DNA from: DATFVA01 sp963743325
GTDB lineage: Bacteria > Bacteroidota > Ignavibacteria > Ignavibacteriales > Ignavibacteriaceae
Reading direction: 5' to 3'
Assembly: GCA_963743325.1 (NCBI GenBank)
Contig: CAVUOZ010000011.1
Span: 124,001 to 188,000, forward strand
Length of the DNA stretch: 64,000 bases
Shown here: one piece after another, positions 56,401 to 64,000 of the stretch
Layout of the letters: every line of letters begins with the position of its first letter
Numbering within the stretch: the first letter of the stretch is position 1
Made by a program: the position numbers and the translations under genes
Notes under the pieces: generated by a model
What the model saw: the letters and a program-made list of their open reading frames with translations, nothing else
Told to the model about the DNA's origin: nothing
Database searches by the model: none

Positions 56401-56567
56401 CCAAACCACATAAAACCTTTTTCGTCCTGGAATATACAAGTAACAGCACTTTGTGATAATCCGTCCTCGACTGTTAAATGATTAAAAGCAATGTGATTTT
56501 GTGCCTGGGTGACCGATAGGAAAAGTAACGGAAAGATTAGTACCAAATGCCTGATTTTCATCAGCAA
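53403..56567 (-). CDS. Reg_prop propeller / Y_Y_Y sensor fused to SpoIIE phosphatase
   Basis: A 1054-residue transmembrane protein. After a signal peptide (LVLIFPLLFLSVTQAQ) come about fourteen Reg_prop units (repeated 'W(I/V)GT..GL.R(F/Y)' blades) forming two propellers to about residue 640. A Y_Y_Y domain follows (YRYKLEGFNKNWIQLGN), then a membrane helix (about 760-777), a long charged coiled coil and a PP2C/SpoIIE domain (GGDYYD, GDATGHG, LTDGLPEQMN, DDITFI). Most Reg_prop sensors end in a histidine kinase and AraC domain; here a phosphatase replaces them. The start may be TTG 56567 (GGGAG seven bases away) or ATG 56561. It sits upstream of the HATPase set. Confidence 0.92.
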   Translation of the reverse strand: MLMKIRHLVLIFPLLFLSVTQAQNHIAFNHLTVEDGLSQSAVTCIFQDEKGFMWFGTQDGLNRYDGYNLKVFKNDPTDTTSLINNFIFSIYEDKAGMLYIENQGGGFQRYNPLTESFSRIPKEKADLKRAKYSTVSAFYEDINGIQWIGGLGAGTGLKRVDLNTGKTKIYKHNPSDPSSLSDDKVYSVYRDHSGNLWVGTFNGLDNLNEKTGEFIHYRHDPSNSNSLSDNFVWPIYEDSQGYLWVGTVKGGLNRFDPWKKTFINYKNDSSDPTSLNDNFIFSIHEDRSGMLWVGTNAGGVNYFHPSSQVFNRFSNDPGNKNSLSDNSILSMCVDKNGIYWIGTMKGGLDRFDFSKNQFKNYSYNPSVPNGLSSNSIQSLFEDRSGVLWIGTFSNGLDALYPGNSTFRHYKNNPADINSLSDNRIYSIAEDKKGFLWIGTYGGGLNKLDPATGKITRYMHNEDDPNSISSDAVWSVAIDVSGKIWLGTFGGGINIFNPADGKSVHLRYNPDDPNSLLDDNVIRIFIDDKDNVWAGTTKGLSRYNRAKNKFKNFREKDGLPNESIYGILQDNTGDLWLSTNKGLSRFNPMAETFKNYYYQDGLQGNEFNQSAYAKDKKTGRLLFGGNNGFNVFNPDKIKDNTYVPPIVFTDYTRYNTDDEEGKPIYEKGISERDSLFLTYKDNIVNLQFAGLSYYNNSENRYKYKLEGFNKNWIQLGNVHSVTFTNLSPGKYNLKVIGSNNDGIWNDTGAGLFIEVTPPWWRTNIAYGIYAVIFVGILYFSRRIELNRREQKARIRENELKLKATEAEKRVIEAENERKTKELEEARQLQLSMLPKTLPELPNLEIGAFMRTATEVGGDYYDFIIHDGGPLNIGFGDATGHGLQAGTMVTLMKGFFTSDAAKLELNDFMSHCTAMIKEIKLGRILMSFSLLRIMDHKLVLTSAGMPPVYYFNKETNEVEEILIQGMPLGAMKKSSYKVVEKELKTGDTLLLLTDGLPEQMNKNEEMFDYSRVKSKFKEFAECPPDTIIENLIKAGDEWMGDVVQADDITFIVIRMK

Positions 56568-56648
56568 CGTAATTCTCCCTCAGAATATTTTTATACCTGG
56601 TTGATATAATATTTTTTTAAGTTTAAGAGAAGTCGATAAAATATACAC

Positions 56649-56684
56649 AAAAAGGTCCCTGAACCTGTAAAAAGTTCAGGGACC
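56649..56684 (-). terminator. rho-independent terminator of the 1977-residue gene
   Basis: GGTCCCTGAAC pairs perfectly with GTTCAGGGACC around a nine-base loop; on the minus strand it is followed by TTTTT. It begins 7 bases after the stop codon. Confidence 0.93.
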
Positions 56685-56690
56685 GAAGAT

Positions 56691-59600
56691 TTATTTCATT
56701 AAGATCATTTTCTTTGTCGAAACAAATGAACCTGCACTTAATCTATAAATATAAATTCCGCTGGCTAAACTACTTGCATCCCAATGAGCGGAGTGATAAC
56801 CAGCTTCCAGCTCCTGATCCACTAATGTTGTTACAAGTTCACCGAGAATATCATATATTTTCAGAGAAACATGTGTTTTTTCAGGTAACTGATAATTTAT
56901 TGTAGTTGTAGGATTAAACGGATTAGGGAAATTCTGCGCTAGCGCTATTTTATCGGGAATTATTGGTTTATCATTCACTTCATTTTGTGGGTTCAGTGTT
57001 CCTTTGTTCATTGCATTTTGGATGCAGTAAATCTTACTGCTACCACCTATACTGATATCGCTAGCTGTCCACAAAGCACCAGTGATAGTGCAACTGGTAC
57101 CTGTAGTAATTTTCCCCGATGGACAAAAGATTATTCCCTTCCAGCTGCTGCTTCCACCTAAAGTGAAATTACCGTGTGTTTCTAAGTAAACATCTCCGGG
57201 ATTTCCGTTAAGAACGGTTGATTGCACACTGGTACCTAATGTAACATTTCCTGTTACGAAGATATGAATTTTTCCACCGTTGACATTTAGATTTAAGTTA
57301 CAGCTACCACTCATTGAAAAGGAATCAAAATAATAATCACCGGAACTCAAATTTAGAGTTTTAGATGTGCCAAGATTGACTGAACCATAAGAACCAGGAC
57401 TAAGCGTACAACTCGTAGTGATATTATTTCCGCCTGAACTAAAAGTAGTTGGTGGAGGTAAAGTTACTAAACTATAGGTTTGAGGCGATAATGGCACACC
57501 ATGTTCAGTAATTGTACCGTAAACAATTGTACTACTAGTCTTAGACAAAACTCCCGAGGTGGTTAAATTACCGTATATTTTTACTGAGGTACCCAGTGTA
57601 ACATTACCTGCCGCATCCAGATTTCCACTTACTTGTGTACTGCCACTGAGCTGCACAATATCACCAGCAAGAATACTACCACCAATTATGGCACTTGTAC
57701 CGCTTTGCATAGACGATCCGCTATTAATGTCACCGGAAATATGACTACTGCCACCTATATTAACGCTTCCATTGAATTTTATGTGGTCGCTGTTTACGCT
57801 TGTACCACCGTTGAATGAACCATTGCCTTCAACACCTCGTTCAATATTAGATGAACCGCTTATACTTATATTTGAATTACTGCCAATCGTGCCATCATAT
57901 ACCCGGACACTTGTACCTAAGGTTACATTTTGATTTGAAAAAACCGGGTATGGAGGAAAGACAGAAACAGGTTCTACAGGTTCTTCATTAGGCGAAATAA
58001 AAAAGGAATGTTGTGCTGTAATGACATATTGACTATTATTAACGCTGTCATTGGGAACATTATCAGAAGCAATCACGCTGACATCATAATTGCCTTCTAA
58101 TGTAGTACTAAGCACTATACTATAGAGACCATTACCGGCTGGTGTTAAAAATCCAACAACTTTTTGACTATCTGGAGAAGTAACCTGTACGCTTACTAAT
58201 GCATCATTAACCGGCTCACCAACAGTCTTAGTATGTTCATTGCTAATACTATTATCACCACCCTGAGTTATTCTGGCTTCAAGTTGTACAGCAACCGGGA
58301 CAGGGTTACCATTTTGATCTTTTGTCAAGATGTATCTTTCCTGATCAGATTTAAAATCCAGCACTATATCAGAACCATTTGCCATATAAACCCGGATAGG
58401 CTCAGGATTAGCAGGTGGGGTATTCTCTATTACAGCATAGGTCCACGCACCAATCCCCGGATTGTTTATTTTGAAATATTTATAGGGTGCTACTGATCCT
58501 CCGCTGTACCCATTGAAAAATTGGATATCATAAACTGCATTTGCAGCACTTAAGTAATTATCCTGAGTAATAGCTGCAGCTGGCAGGTTGGGAGGGTCTG
58601 TAATAAATACACCTGGTGGTAATAAAACCAGTGAATATTCGCTTCCCTTCCACGAAATTCCCATATCAAGTGCAGCTCCCTGCCAGGAAAGTCCGCCTTG
58701 CCAGGATAAACCACCTTGCCAGGATAAACCACCTTGCCAGGATAATCCACCTTGCCAGGAAAGTCCACCTTGCCAGGAAAGTCCACCTTGCCAGGAAAGT
58801 CCACCTTGCCAGGAAAGTCCACCTTGCCAGGAAAGTCCGCTTTGCGTATTAAAAAACTGACTATTAATATCATCAGATAAATATGATATTTCTAAACCGA
58901 GTAATCGCAACCATATTATATTTACTGCAGTCGGGATTTCATCGGAACTAGCGATTGCATAATATTCTCCATGAGTTTTGTTTGCCAGATAACTCATTAA
59001 ATCCTGTTCTTCACTTAATCCTTCAAATCCCAGAGTGTAGATTTTTATTGCAGGGTCAACATTCAAATCTGTAATCAGAGTAAATGGAGTTATTTCACCA
59101 GCACTGAATAAAAGAATAACTTTCTTGTTAGTTGATGATCCTGCTAATAATTGTTCAGCTGCTGTTATTCGATCTGCAAGATTTCCTGTTGTATTAGGTG
59201 ACAAAAGATTCAATTTTGTCAATTTCGCATTGAAATCATCTCCTAAAGGTTCATTAACTGAGCCATTAATCCACCCGATCCTGTCACCATTTCTTAATTT
59301 AGACAAAAGTTCTAGAGCAGAATTTTTCGAAGGAACAAAACCATTTAAAACTTGCGGAGATGTAAAGTTGGTTGTTCCATCAAATACTAAGACTATATCA
59401 TAATACACGTCGTTAAGGTGGCTGTACATATAATTTATACCCCCGACATCATAAGTAGTTACATCAGCTTGATTTGAGTAAGATTCAGGATGTAAATAAC
59501 GTTTGTTTGTTTCTCCTTTATTTATTCGACCGTACATCGTGGCGAATTGATTATTGTTCTTCAAATCGATTGTATAGTTAATATCACCCGGATTATATAA

Positions 59601-62600
59601 ATCAGCCAATCCCGAATAATGTCCGATTTCATGTGTGGCTACATTTTGTATATCCAGTTTATCAGGATCCGGATTATTCGGATCAGCATTAGAAGTCCAT
59701 AAGAAATGTTCTCCGGTTGTCAATGAGATAGGGTCGCCATTAAATGCAATATCTATGTCAGTCATTTCACCGTTCAGTGCATTGTATCTGACTCTTGTGA
59801 CTGCCAGAACATTTGTTGGTGCTCCCGTTGTATCTTCCCACATAGAAGAAACCGGAAACCATACTATATTATTAATACCATCTCCATTACCTCCCCACTT
59901 TTCTGAGTTCGATAAATCCTTACGGGTATATGCTAATTGTTGTAAACTATTCCAGGTATTAAATCCATTTTGGATTTCATCATCAAATCCTTTGGTAACT
60001 ATTGATGATGCAATCTGATAATTACTTTTACCATCTTTCCAGTGCAAAGGTATACCGGCAATAGTAGTATTTACTTTGTAATGATTGCCTTCATCTTCAG
60101 ACCTGTTTATAAATTCGGAAAATTCAGAGGTATTCAAAGGATGATTAGAGTTATCTAATTCGGTTGCGGTGGCACTGACCACTTCCCCGGTTGATAAAAC
60201 AACATCTTTAAAATTTGCAAGGAAATCAGCTTCTCCGGCAATATCAGTAGTTACTCCAATCTCACCAAGGAATTGCCGTCCCTCTCTGGTATTAGTTACT
60301 GAATTAGAATAAAATTGTATCTTGTAATTTTGTCCGGGCGTGCTATTAAGAATACCTTGTATAGCCGTACCCCCTCTGATATCAGGTAATGCGGTTTCAT
60401 CCTGCCAGGTATAAAGTGTACTTAGGGTTGGATGCTGCTGAGATTCATTCGCATTTGTACTTAGTTTTATGCCCAAGTCAGTATTATTATAAATTGAATT
60501 ATATAGTATCGAATTGTTATTACCTGATTCTATAAAAATACCTGCGTTACTATTATTAAAAACTGTATTACTGTCCAGAGAATTACTGCTGCCATCTATA
60601 ATTACACCACTATTTGAATTTCCTGAAATTGTATTTCGTTGGAATGTTGAACCGTCAGATGAGTTTAAAGATACACCAAATGCTAAATTTCCATTAACTG
60701 TATTACCATTAAAAATTCCTGTACTATTATTTAAAGAAATTCCGCCCAGATTATTGGTATTGATTGTATTGTTAATTACCTGATTACCCGTACTGGAAGC
60801 GACTGATATTCCGAATCCTGAATTTGCGGAAATATTATTGTTTTCTAGTATGTTGTTATTACCGTTTATGGTAAAGCCATTATTTGAATTCCCTGAAATT
60901 GTATTTCCCTGAAATGTTGAACCGTCAGATGAGTTTAAAGATACACCAAATGCTAAATTTCCATTAATTGTATTACCATTAAAAATTCCAGTACTATTAT
61001 TTAAAGAAATTCCACCCAGATTATTGGTGTTGATTGTATTGTTAATTACCTGATTTCCTGCACTGGAAGCGATTGATAATCCTAATCCTGAATTTGTGGA
61101 AATATTATTGTTTCCCAGTATGTTGTTATTACCGTTTATGGTAAAGCCATTATTTGAATTCCCTGAAACATTATTTCCGGTTAATGTATTACCGTTAGAA
61201 GTACTTAAAGATATTCCGCCTAAAGCATTAAGAGTAACATTATTGTTTACTATAACATTATTAGTTACCCCATTAAGAGATATTCCAAAACCTGTATTAT
61301 TAAGAATATTATTGGCACTTAGTACACCTATCTGATTATTAATTCCTCCGGTGATTAAAGAAATACCGCTGCCGATTGAATTTTTAAAAGTATTTCCATT
61401 AATGTTATTTGATGACGAACTAATTGTAATTCCTGAGATAAGATTAGATATAATATTATTTCCGCCACCTACAGATAGGATAAGTCCGGAGCCAGACGAA
61501 CTGTTCAGGGAAAGACCTTGTACAGTGCTTCCACCTGCTGTTATCGTAATGCCTCCAAAATTTCCCAAAGTATTTATTAAAGGCGTACCGTTGTATCCTC
61601 GTTGAGAAGTGCCATTCAGAATAATTCCACCACTTATTACTGGTAGGGAGGATGTGGGCTGGATATTAAATGGTCCTGCACCAGGTAAATAAAAATAGAC
61701 TTTTTGCACACCTGTTAATGCATTTGCTTCCTGGATAGCGGATCTTAACGTAGCTACTCCATTTCCAGCATTTGCAACTCCATCTCCAGGAATTAAGTCG
61801 GGTAAATCCTGAGTTGAATTGACAACAAAAAAAGGCAAAGGATTACTTGTAATAACTTCATTTATATCAGTTACTCTTAGATAATTTTTCTTTACAGATA
61901 AATCTTTTAATACAAGGATGCCATTATAATTTGTGATTTCAGTAAAGGACCAGCGTCCATACAAATACTGGGTTAATGATGAGGGTATTGATGAAGAAGG
62001 ATCCCCGTTTCCATTACAGCTATTTATTTCGCTTGAACTTAAAGCTGTATCAAAAATTCTAACCTCGTCAATCAAACCATTGAACGGTTTATCCTCAAAA
62101 TTACCGATAAATAATCCTTGTCCATTTGTATAGGTTTGATTTAAACTTTGGGAACGACTTCCCGCCAAATTTCCATTATAATAAATCTTTAAATTCTGAC
62201 CATCATATGTTCCTGTTAATCGAATCCAGCTAAATGCGGGAAATGTATTTGCGGTACTGACGGGGTTACAATTTCCAACAGAAAAAAAAGCTGTTCCGTC
62301 TTTAACAAACATCGTAAATGAAGAACCACCGGAAACTGATCTTGTTATTATGGTCATTTGCTTTCCCGGATTATCTCCAAGAAGATATATCCACGCATCA
62401 ACAGTAATCTTTCTATTAGCGGAGGAAGATGTACTATTGAAATATTTAAATCCAGTCTGGTTTGCATCCCCATTAACCGGTGCACCATCTAATATTTTTA
62501 AAGAACTGGTCGAACCATTAAATACAAACGATTTATTAATATCATTTGCAAAGGAAATGTTGCAACTGATTAAAAATATCATCAAAGATATGAAGCTAAT

Positions 62601-62624
62601 ATTTGTGTTATTTAATATTTTCAT
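56691..62624 (-). CDS. giant mosaic T9SS protein: LamG, beta-helix, metallopeptidase, vWA-like, GLSWQG repeats, DUF7305-like solenoid
   Basis: A 1977-residue secreted protein. Order of parts: signal peptide (1-26); LamG/concanavalin-like domain (about 30-205); a CSLREA-like cap 'VATLRSAIQEANALTG' and a long right-handed beta-helix (about 270-720) with a 90-residue duplication; a zinc metallopeptidase-like segment with HEIGHYSGLADL (H998, E999, H1002); a degenerate vWA domain (IVLVFDGTTN, IGWINGS, KVILLFSAGEI; the usual DxSxS is missing); nine copies of GLSWQG (about 1262-1315); beta-sandwiches; a solenoid of 'GTSVxIxGN' units (about 1560-1870); and a T9SS tail (NYPNPFNPTTTINYQLP ... KKMILMK). 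Likely a cell-surface or released adhesin/protease. Strong terminator follows. Confidence 0.9.
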   Translation of the reverse strand: MKILNNTNISFISLMIFLISCNISFANDINKSFVFNGSTSSLKILDGAPVNGDANQTGFKYFNSTSSSANRKITVDAWIYLLGDNPGKQMTIITRSVSGGSSFTMFVKDGTAFFSVGNCNPVSTANTFPAFSWIRLTGTYDGQNLKIYYNGNLAGSRSQSLNQTYTNGQGLFIGNFEDKPFNGLIDEVRIFDTALSSSEINSCNGNGDPSSSIPSSLTQYLYGRWSFTEITNYNGILVLKDLSVKKNYLRVTDINEVITSNPLPFFVVNSTQDLPDLIPGDGVANAGNGVATLRSAIQEANALTGVQKVYFYLPGAGPFNIQPTSSLPVISGGIILNGTSQRGYNGTPLINTLGNFGGITITAGGSTVQGLSLNSSSGSGLILSVGGGNNIISNLISGITISSSSNNINGNTFKNSIGSGISLITGGINNQIGVLSANNILNNTGFGISLNGVTNNVIVNNNVTLNALGGISLSTSNGNTLTGNNVSGNSNNGFTINGNNNILGNNNISTNSGLGLSIASSAGNQVINNTINTNNLGGISLNNSTGIFNGNTINGNLAFGVSLNSSDGSTFQGNTISGNSNNGFTINGNNNILENNNISANSGFGISVASSTGNQVINNTINTNNLGGISLNNSTGIFNGNTVNGNLAFGVSLNSSDGSTFQRNTISGNSNSGVIIDGSSNSLDSNTVFNNSNAGIFIESGNNNSILYNSIYNNTDLGIKLSTNANESQQHPTLSTLYTWQDETALPDIRGGTAIQGILNSTPGQNYKIQFYSNSVTNTREGRQFLGEIGVTTDIAGEADFLANFKDVVLSTGEVVSATATELDNSNHPLNTSEFSEFINRSEDEGNHYKVNTTIAGIPLHWKDGKSNYQIASSIVTKGFDDEIQNGFNTWNSLQQLAYTRKDLSNSEKWGGNGDGINNIVWFPVSSMWEDTTGAPTNVLAVTRVRYNALNGEMTDIDIAFNGDPISLTTGEHFLWTSNADPNNPDPDKLDIQNVATHEIGHYSGLADLYNPGDINYTIDLKNNNQFATMYGRINKGETNKRYLHPESYSNQADVTTYDVGGINYMYSHLNDVYYDIVLVFDGTTNFTSPQVLNGFVPSKNSALELLSKLRNGDRIGWINGSVNEPLGDDFNAKLTKLNLLSPNTTGNLADRITAAEQLLAGSSTNKKVILLFSAGEITPFTLITDLNVDPAIKIYTLGFEGLSEEQDLMSYLANKTHGEYYAIASSDEIPTAVNIIWLRLLGLEISYLSDDINSQFFNTQSGLSWQGGLSWQGGLSWQGGLSWQGGLSWQGGLSWQGGLSWQGGLSWQGGLSWQGAALDMGISWKGSEYSLVLLPPGVFITDPPNLPAAAITQDNYLSAANAVYDIQFFNGYSGGSVAPYKYFKINNPGIGAWTYAVIENTPPANPEPIRVYMANGSDIVLDFKSDQERYILTKDQNGNPVPVAVQLEARITQGGDNSISNEHTKTVGEPVNDALVSVQVTSPDSQKVVGFLTPAGNGLYSIVLSTTLEGNYDVSVIASDNVPNDSVNNSQYVITAQHSFFISPNEEPVEPVSVFPPYPVFSNQNVTLGTSVRVYDGTIGSNSNISISGSSNIERGVEGNGSFNGGTSVNSDHIKFNGSVNIGGSSHISGDINSGSSMQSGTSAIIGGSILAGDIVQLSGSTQVSGNLDAAGNVTLGTSVKIYGNLTTSGVLSKTSSTIVYGTITEHGVPLSPQTYSLVTLPPPTTFSSGGNNITTSCTLSPGSYGSVNLGTSKTLNLSSGDYYFDSFSMSGSCNLNLNVNGGKIHIFVTGNVTLGTSVQSTVLNGNPGDVYLETHGNFTLGGSSSWKGIIFCPSGKITTGTSCTITGALWTASDISIGGSSKIYCIQNAMNKGTLNPQNEVNDKPIIPDKIALAQNFPNPFNPTTTINYQLPEKTHVSLKIYDILGELVTTLVDQELEAGYHSAHWDASSLASGIYIYRLSAGSFVSTKKMILMK
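58680..58841 (-). repeat. nine tandem 18-bp repeats encoding GLSWQG
   Basis: Nine copies of an 18-base unit (CCAGGA spaced exactly 18 bases from 58683 to 58827). On the coding strand each gives GLSWQG. Copies 5-8 are nearly identical and copies 2-4 use TTA and GGT codons, so the array has grown by recent duplication. Confidence 0.93.
60611..61150 (-). repeat. 270-bp tandem duplication inside the beta-helix region
   Basis: The block at 60611-60880 is repeated at 60881-61150 with few differences, keeping the frame (90 codons). A shared start TATTTGAATT occurs at 60611, 60881 and again at 61151. Confidence 0.92.
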
Positions 62625-62685
62625 TTGTTTCTCAAAATTTTAATTGATTAATAATTGATTCGATTCACATATCTCGTTTTAGGTA

Positions 62686-63180
62686 TTATTGTGTATTGAT
62701 ATAGGATTGAATTTCTTTTTTAAGGGAGGAAATCTTTTTATTAAAGGATGTAACAAGTTCGCCGTTTTTGTCACGGTATAAAGTCAGTTTCCCTTCTTCA
62801 CCGTTCAATACTTTGTAATTCTTATCTTTTTTATCTCTCTTTACAAAAACCAATACTTCCTCTTCATTATTGAATCTCGGCATGTGCGAATATAATTCGC
62901 CAACGTCTCCAACTTCTCCTCCCGGCGTGGATAATGAGAGGGTCTTCTCAGAATAGTTACCCTTTAAATATTCATCTGCCTGAACTACAACATTGGTGTA
63001 TATCCTTGATCTGTCATTATTCCAGGAGGAATTTTGTCTTATAACCTTCCCGGTTAAAATGACATCCGCATTTTTTGATAAAATTTTGATCTCAGACTGG
63101 AGTGTCTGGGAATGATTATCGAACTGTAAAAAGATGACAATTAAAACCAAAAAGATAAAAAAGTTACCTTTGAACCTCAT
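62686..63180 (-). CDS. small exported hypothetical protein
   Basis: A 164-residue protein with a signal peptide (FFIFLVLIVIFLQFDNHSQ). The mature part starts with a helix-strand pattern (EIKILSKNADVILTGKVIRQ) and contains RIYTNVVVQADEYLKG, LSTPGGEVGDVGELYSHMPR and EEEVLVFVKRDKKD. The same pattern occurs in exported proteins of myxobacteria and Bacteroidota and is unassigned. GGAGG precedes the ATG. It lies 61 bases upstream of the giant T9SS gene on the same strand, so both may be co-transcribed, and it may assist or regulate that metallopeptidase-like protein, which is inference. Confidence 0.72.
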   Translation of the reverse strand: MRFKGNFFIFLVLIVIFLQFDNHSQTLQSEIKILSKNADVILTGKVIRQNSSWNNDRSRIYTNVVVQADEYLKGNYSEKTLSLSTPGGEVGDVGELYSHMPRFNNEEEVLVFVKRDKKDKNYKVLNGEEGKLTLYRDKNGELVTSFNKKISSLKKEIQSYINTQ

Positions 63181-63522
63181 AGTACTGCCTCCTGATGTTC
63201 TTTAAAATTATATATATAAATTTAACATTTAAGTTAATCTAGACGTTAGGACAATTCGAGCATTAATTTGTACTTTTAGAACAAAAGGCTGGAAAAGTAC
63301 AGTGCTGATCATCTCAACTTAGTTAAATAGGGGATTGTGTGATATAATAACTGAAATATTTACAAAAAGCAACTGTTTATAACTGAGAAATAAATAATTT
63401 AGATGTTATGTGTGATTAATATTTACTATTATATTTCAGCTTAGCTTAAAATGATTCCGGTGAATCAATTTAGTACAGGTTAATGAAAAAATTCTCATTT
63501 TAATTAATTTATAGGCTGGTCA
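63181..63522. other. intergenic region between divergent genes
   Basis: About 340 AT-rich bases. No ORF, repeat or strong hairpin was seen. It should contain the promoters of the small exported protein and the STAS gene. Confidence 0.6.
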
Positions 63523-63852
63523 ATGAAAGTCTCAACTACTGAAAAAGAGCAATTTGGTATTCTAAAATTTGAGATAGATAAAATACTTGGAATTGAAGCC
63601 GGGGAATTTCAGGAATCCATAGTTAAACTTCTCGATAAAAATATCAGGATTATCATTATTGATCTCAGGAGGGTAAAATTCGTTTCCAGCTGGGGTATCG
63701 GAATGTTAATGCATGGAATGGCAACTACAAAAAATCGCGGCGGTGAGTTTATGGTGGCAGGACTAACTGAAAACGTGGCGAAGACGTTTAAGAAATTAAA
63801 AATATCTTCCGTACTTGATATATACCCATCTGTAGAAGCAGCTATGGTTTAA
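63523..63852 (+). CDS. STAS-domain anti-anti-sigma factor
   Basis: A 109-residue STAS protein. The core IIIIDLRRVKFVSSWGIGML holds the phosphorylatable Ser (VSSWG). It stands alone, with neither a HATPase nor a SpoIIE gene beside it, the fourth STAS protein of this window. It may be a hub target of the phosphatases encoded at 13554, 50850 or 53403. Confidence 0.9.
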   Translation: MKVSTTEKEQFGILKFEIDKILGIEAGEFQESIVKLLDKNIRIIIIDLRRVKFVSSWGIGMLMHGMATTKNRGGEFMVAGLTENVAKTFKKLKISSVLDIYPSVEAAMV

Positions 63853-64000
63853 TAAAAACTAAATACTATCCATAGAATTTTTTATTTCTCTCTTTTTTCT
63901 ACATCAACAACCTTATTCTTGTCATTCAAATAAGTTACATCACCAGTTTTGGTTTCTCTTTCGGCTTCGGGTAAGATTTACATGCACACACTGCTGTTGG
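63853..64000. other. end of window, possible 3' end of a minus-strand gene
   Basis: Read on the minus strand, one frame enters the window as PTAVCACKSYPKPKEKPKLVM and stops; a second frame continues as PEAERETKTGDVTYLNDKNK and KVVDVEKREK, then stops at 63885. The two would join into one plausible C-terminus if one base were missing near the CCC run at about 63968. The segment is too short to call. Confidence 0.25.

Noticed and set aside
58680..58841. CRISPR-like array
   Set aside because: The repeats are contiguous without spacers and lie inside a reading frame.
58588..58860. Plus-strand frames rich in repeated Pro-Pro-Cys or Leu-Ala-Arg units
   Set aside because: They are antisense shadows of the GLSWQG repeat, with no ribosome site; the minus-strand frame is a 1977-codon gene.
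60500..61620. Plus-strand frames rich in Leu, Pro and Phe opposite the beta-helix
   Set aside because: Mirror image of Asn/Gly-rich repeats on the coding strand; no start signals and no known domain.
1..64000. Mobile elements, prophage or integration sites
   Set aside because: No transposase, integrase, recombinase or terminal inverted repeats with target duplication were found.

Overview
The window reads as a chromosomal segment of an AT-rich Bacteroidota/Chlorobi-group bacterium, most likely Ignavibacteria. Five proteins end in the type IX secretion (T9SS) sorting module of this group (NYPNPFNP, then a VYD.LG.EV core, then SG.Y.Y.L and a K(K/R)M..(L/M)K tail). There are also Reg_prop sensor proteins, META, DUF4476 and AHSA1 proteins, a K+-independent-type membrane pyrophosphatase and many SpoIIE/STAS regulators. 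I saw no rRNA, tRNA, CRISPR array, phage or insertion sequence.

Layout. 1-3.5 kb: end of a GatD/asparaginase gene, SlyD, a cupin, a GNAT acetyltransferase and a DUF4476 protein. 3.7-14.9 kb: one unbroken minus-strand gene string holding a GAF-SpoIIE phosphatase, a STAS protein, a double ABM-domain protein, a small unknown protein and three membrane Ser/Thr kinases with different extracytoplasmic sensors (TolB-like plus TPR twice, then a PD40 propeller). 15-20.3 kb: Tag glycosylase, a bacterial GH47 mannosidase, a small unlisted membrane ORF, an OmpA-family gene broken by two compensating frameshifts, a secreted HEAT-like protein and a radical SAM enzyme. 20.4-32.6 kb: four T9SS cargo genes (one with an in-frame TGA in its signal peptide), a sortilin/BNR propeller protein, a HEAT protein and an aldo/keto reductase. 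32.7-41.2 kb: PAP2 phosphatase, META lipoprotein, AHSA1, exported PNPOx-like protein, Tat amidase, PrsW-type protease, and a metallopeptidase-propeller-barrel protein. 41.3-44 kb: STAS, ECF sigma, anti-sigma and a membrane-anchored repeat protein. 44.3-50.8 kb: PLP decarboxylase, H+-pyrophosphatase, Cfa, MgsA. 50.8-56.6 kb: a partner-switching set (HATPase anti-sigma, STAS, GAF-SpoIIE) beside a giant Reg_prop-SpoIIE sensor. 56.7-63.9 kb: a 1977-residue mosaic T9SS protein, a small secreted protein and a lone STAS protein.

How it fits together. The window is rich in regulation by phosphorylation: three kinases, three SpoIIE-type phosphatases, four STAS proteins and one HATPase anti-sigma, plus an ECF sigma/anti-sigma pair. 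The most original signal is at 41.3-43.7 kb. The ECF sigma gene and the repeat-protein gene are preceded by the same bipartite element (TACCAACTTTT, 12 nt, TGTATTTAT). In addition, the anti-sigma and the repeat protein carry the identical heptapeptide DISGTIG just outside their single membrane helix, with different codons. This suggests a small envelope-signalling circuit in which the repeat protein is both a sigma target and a partner or co-substrate of the anti-sigma. That function is inference; the motifs are seen directly.
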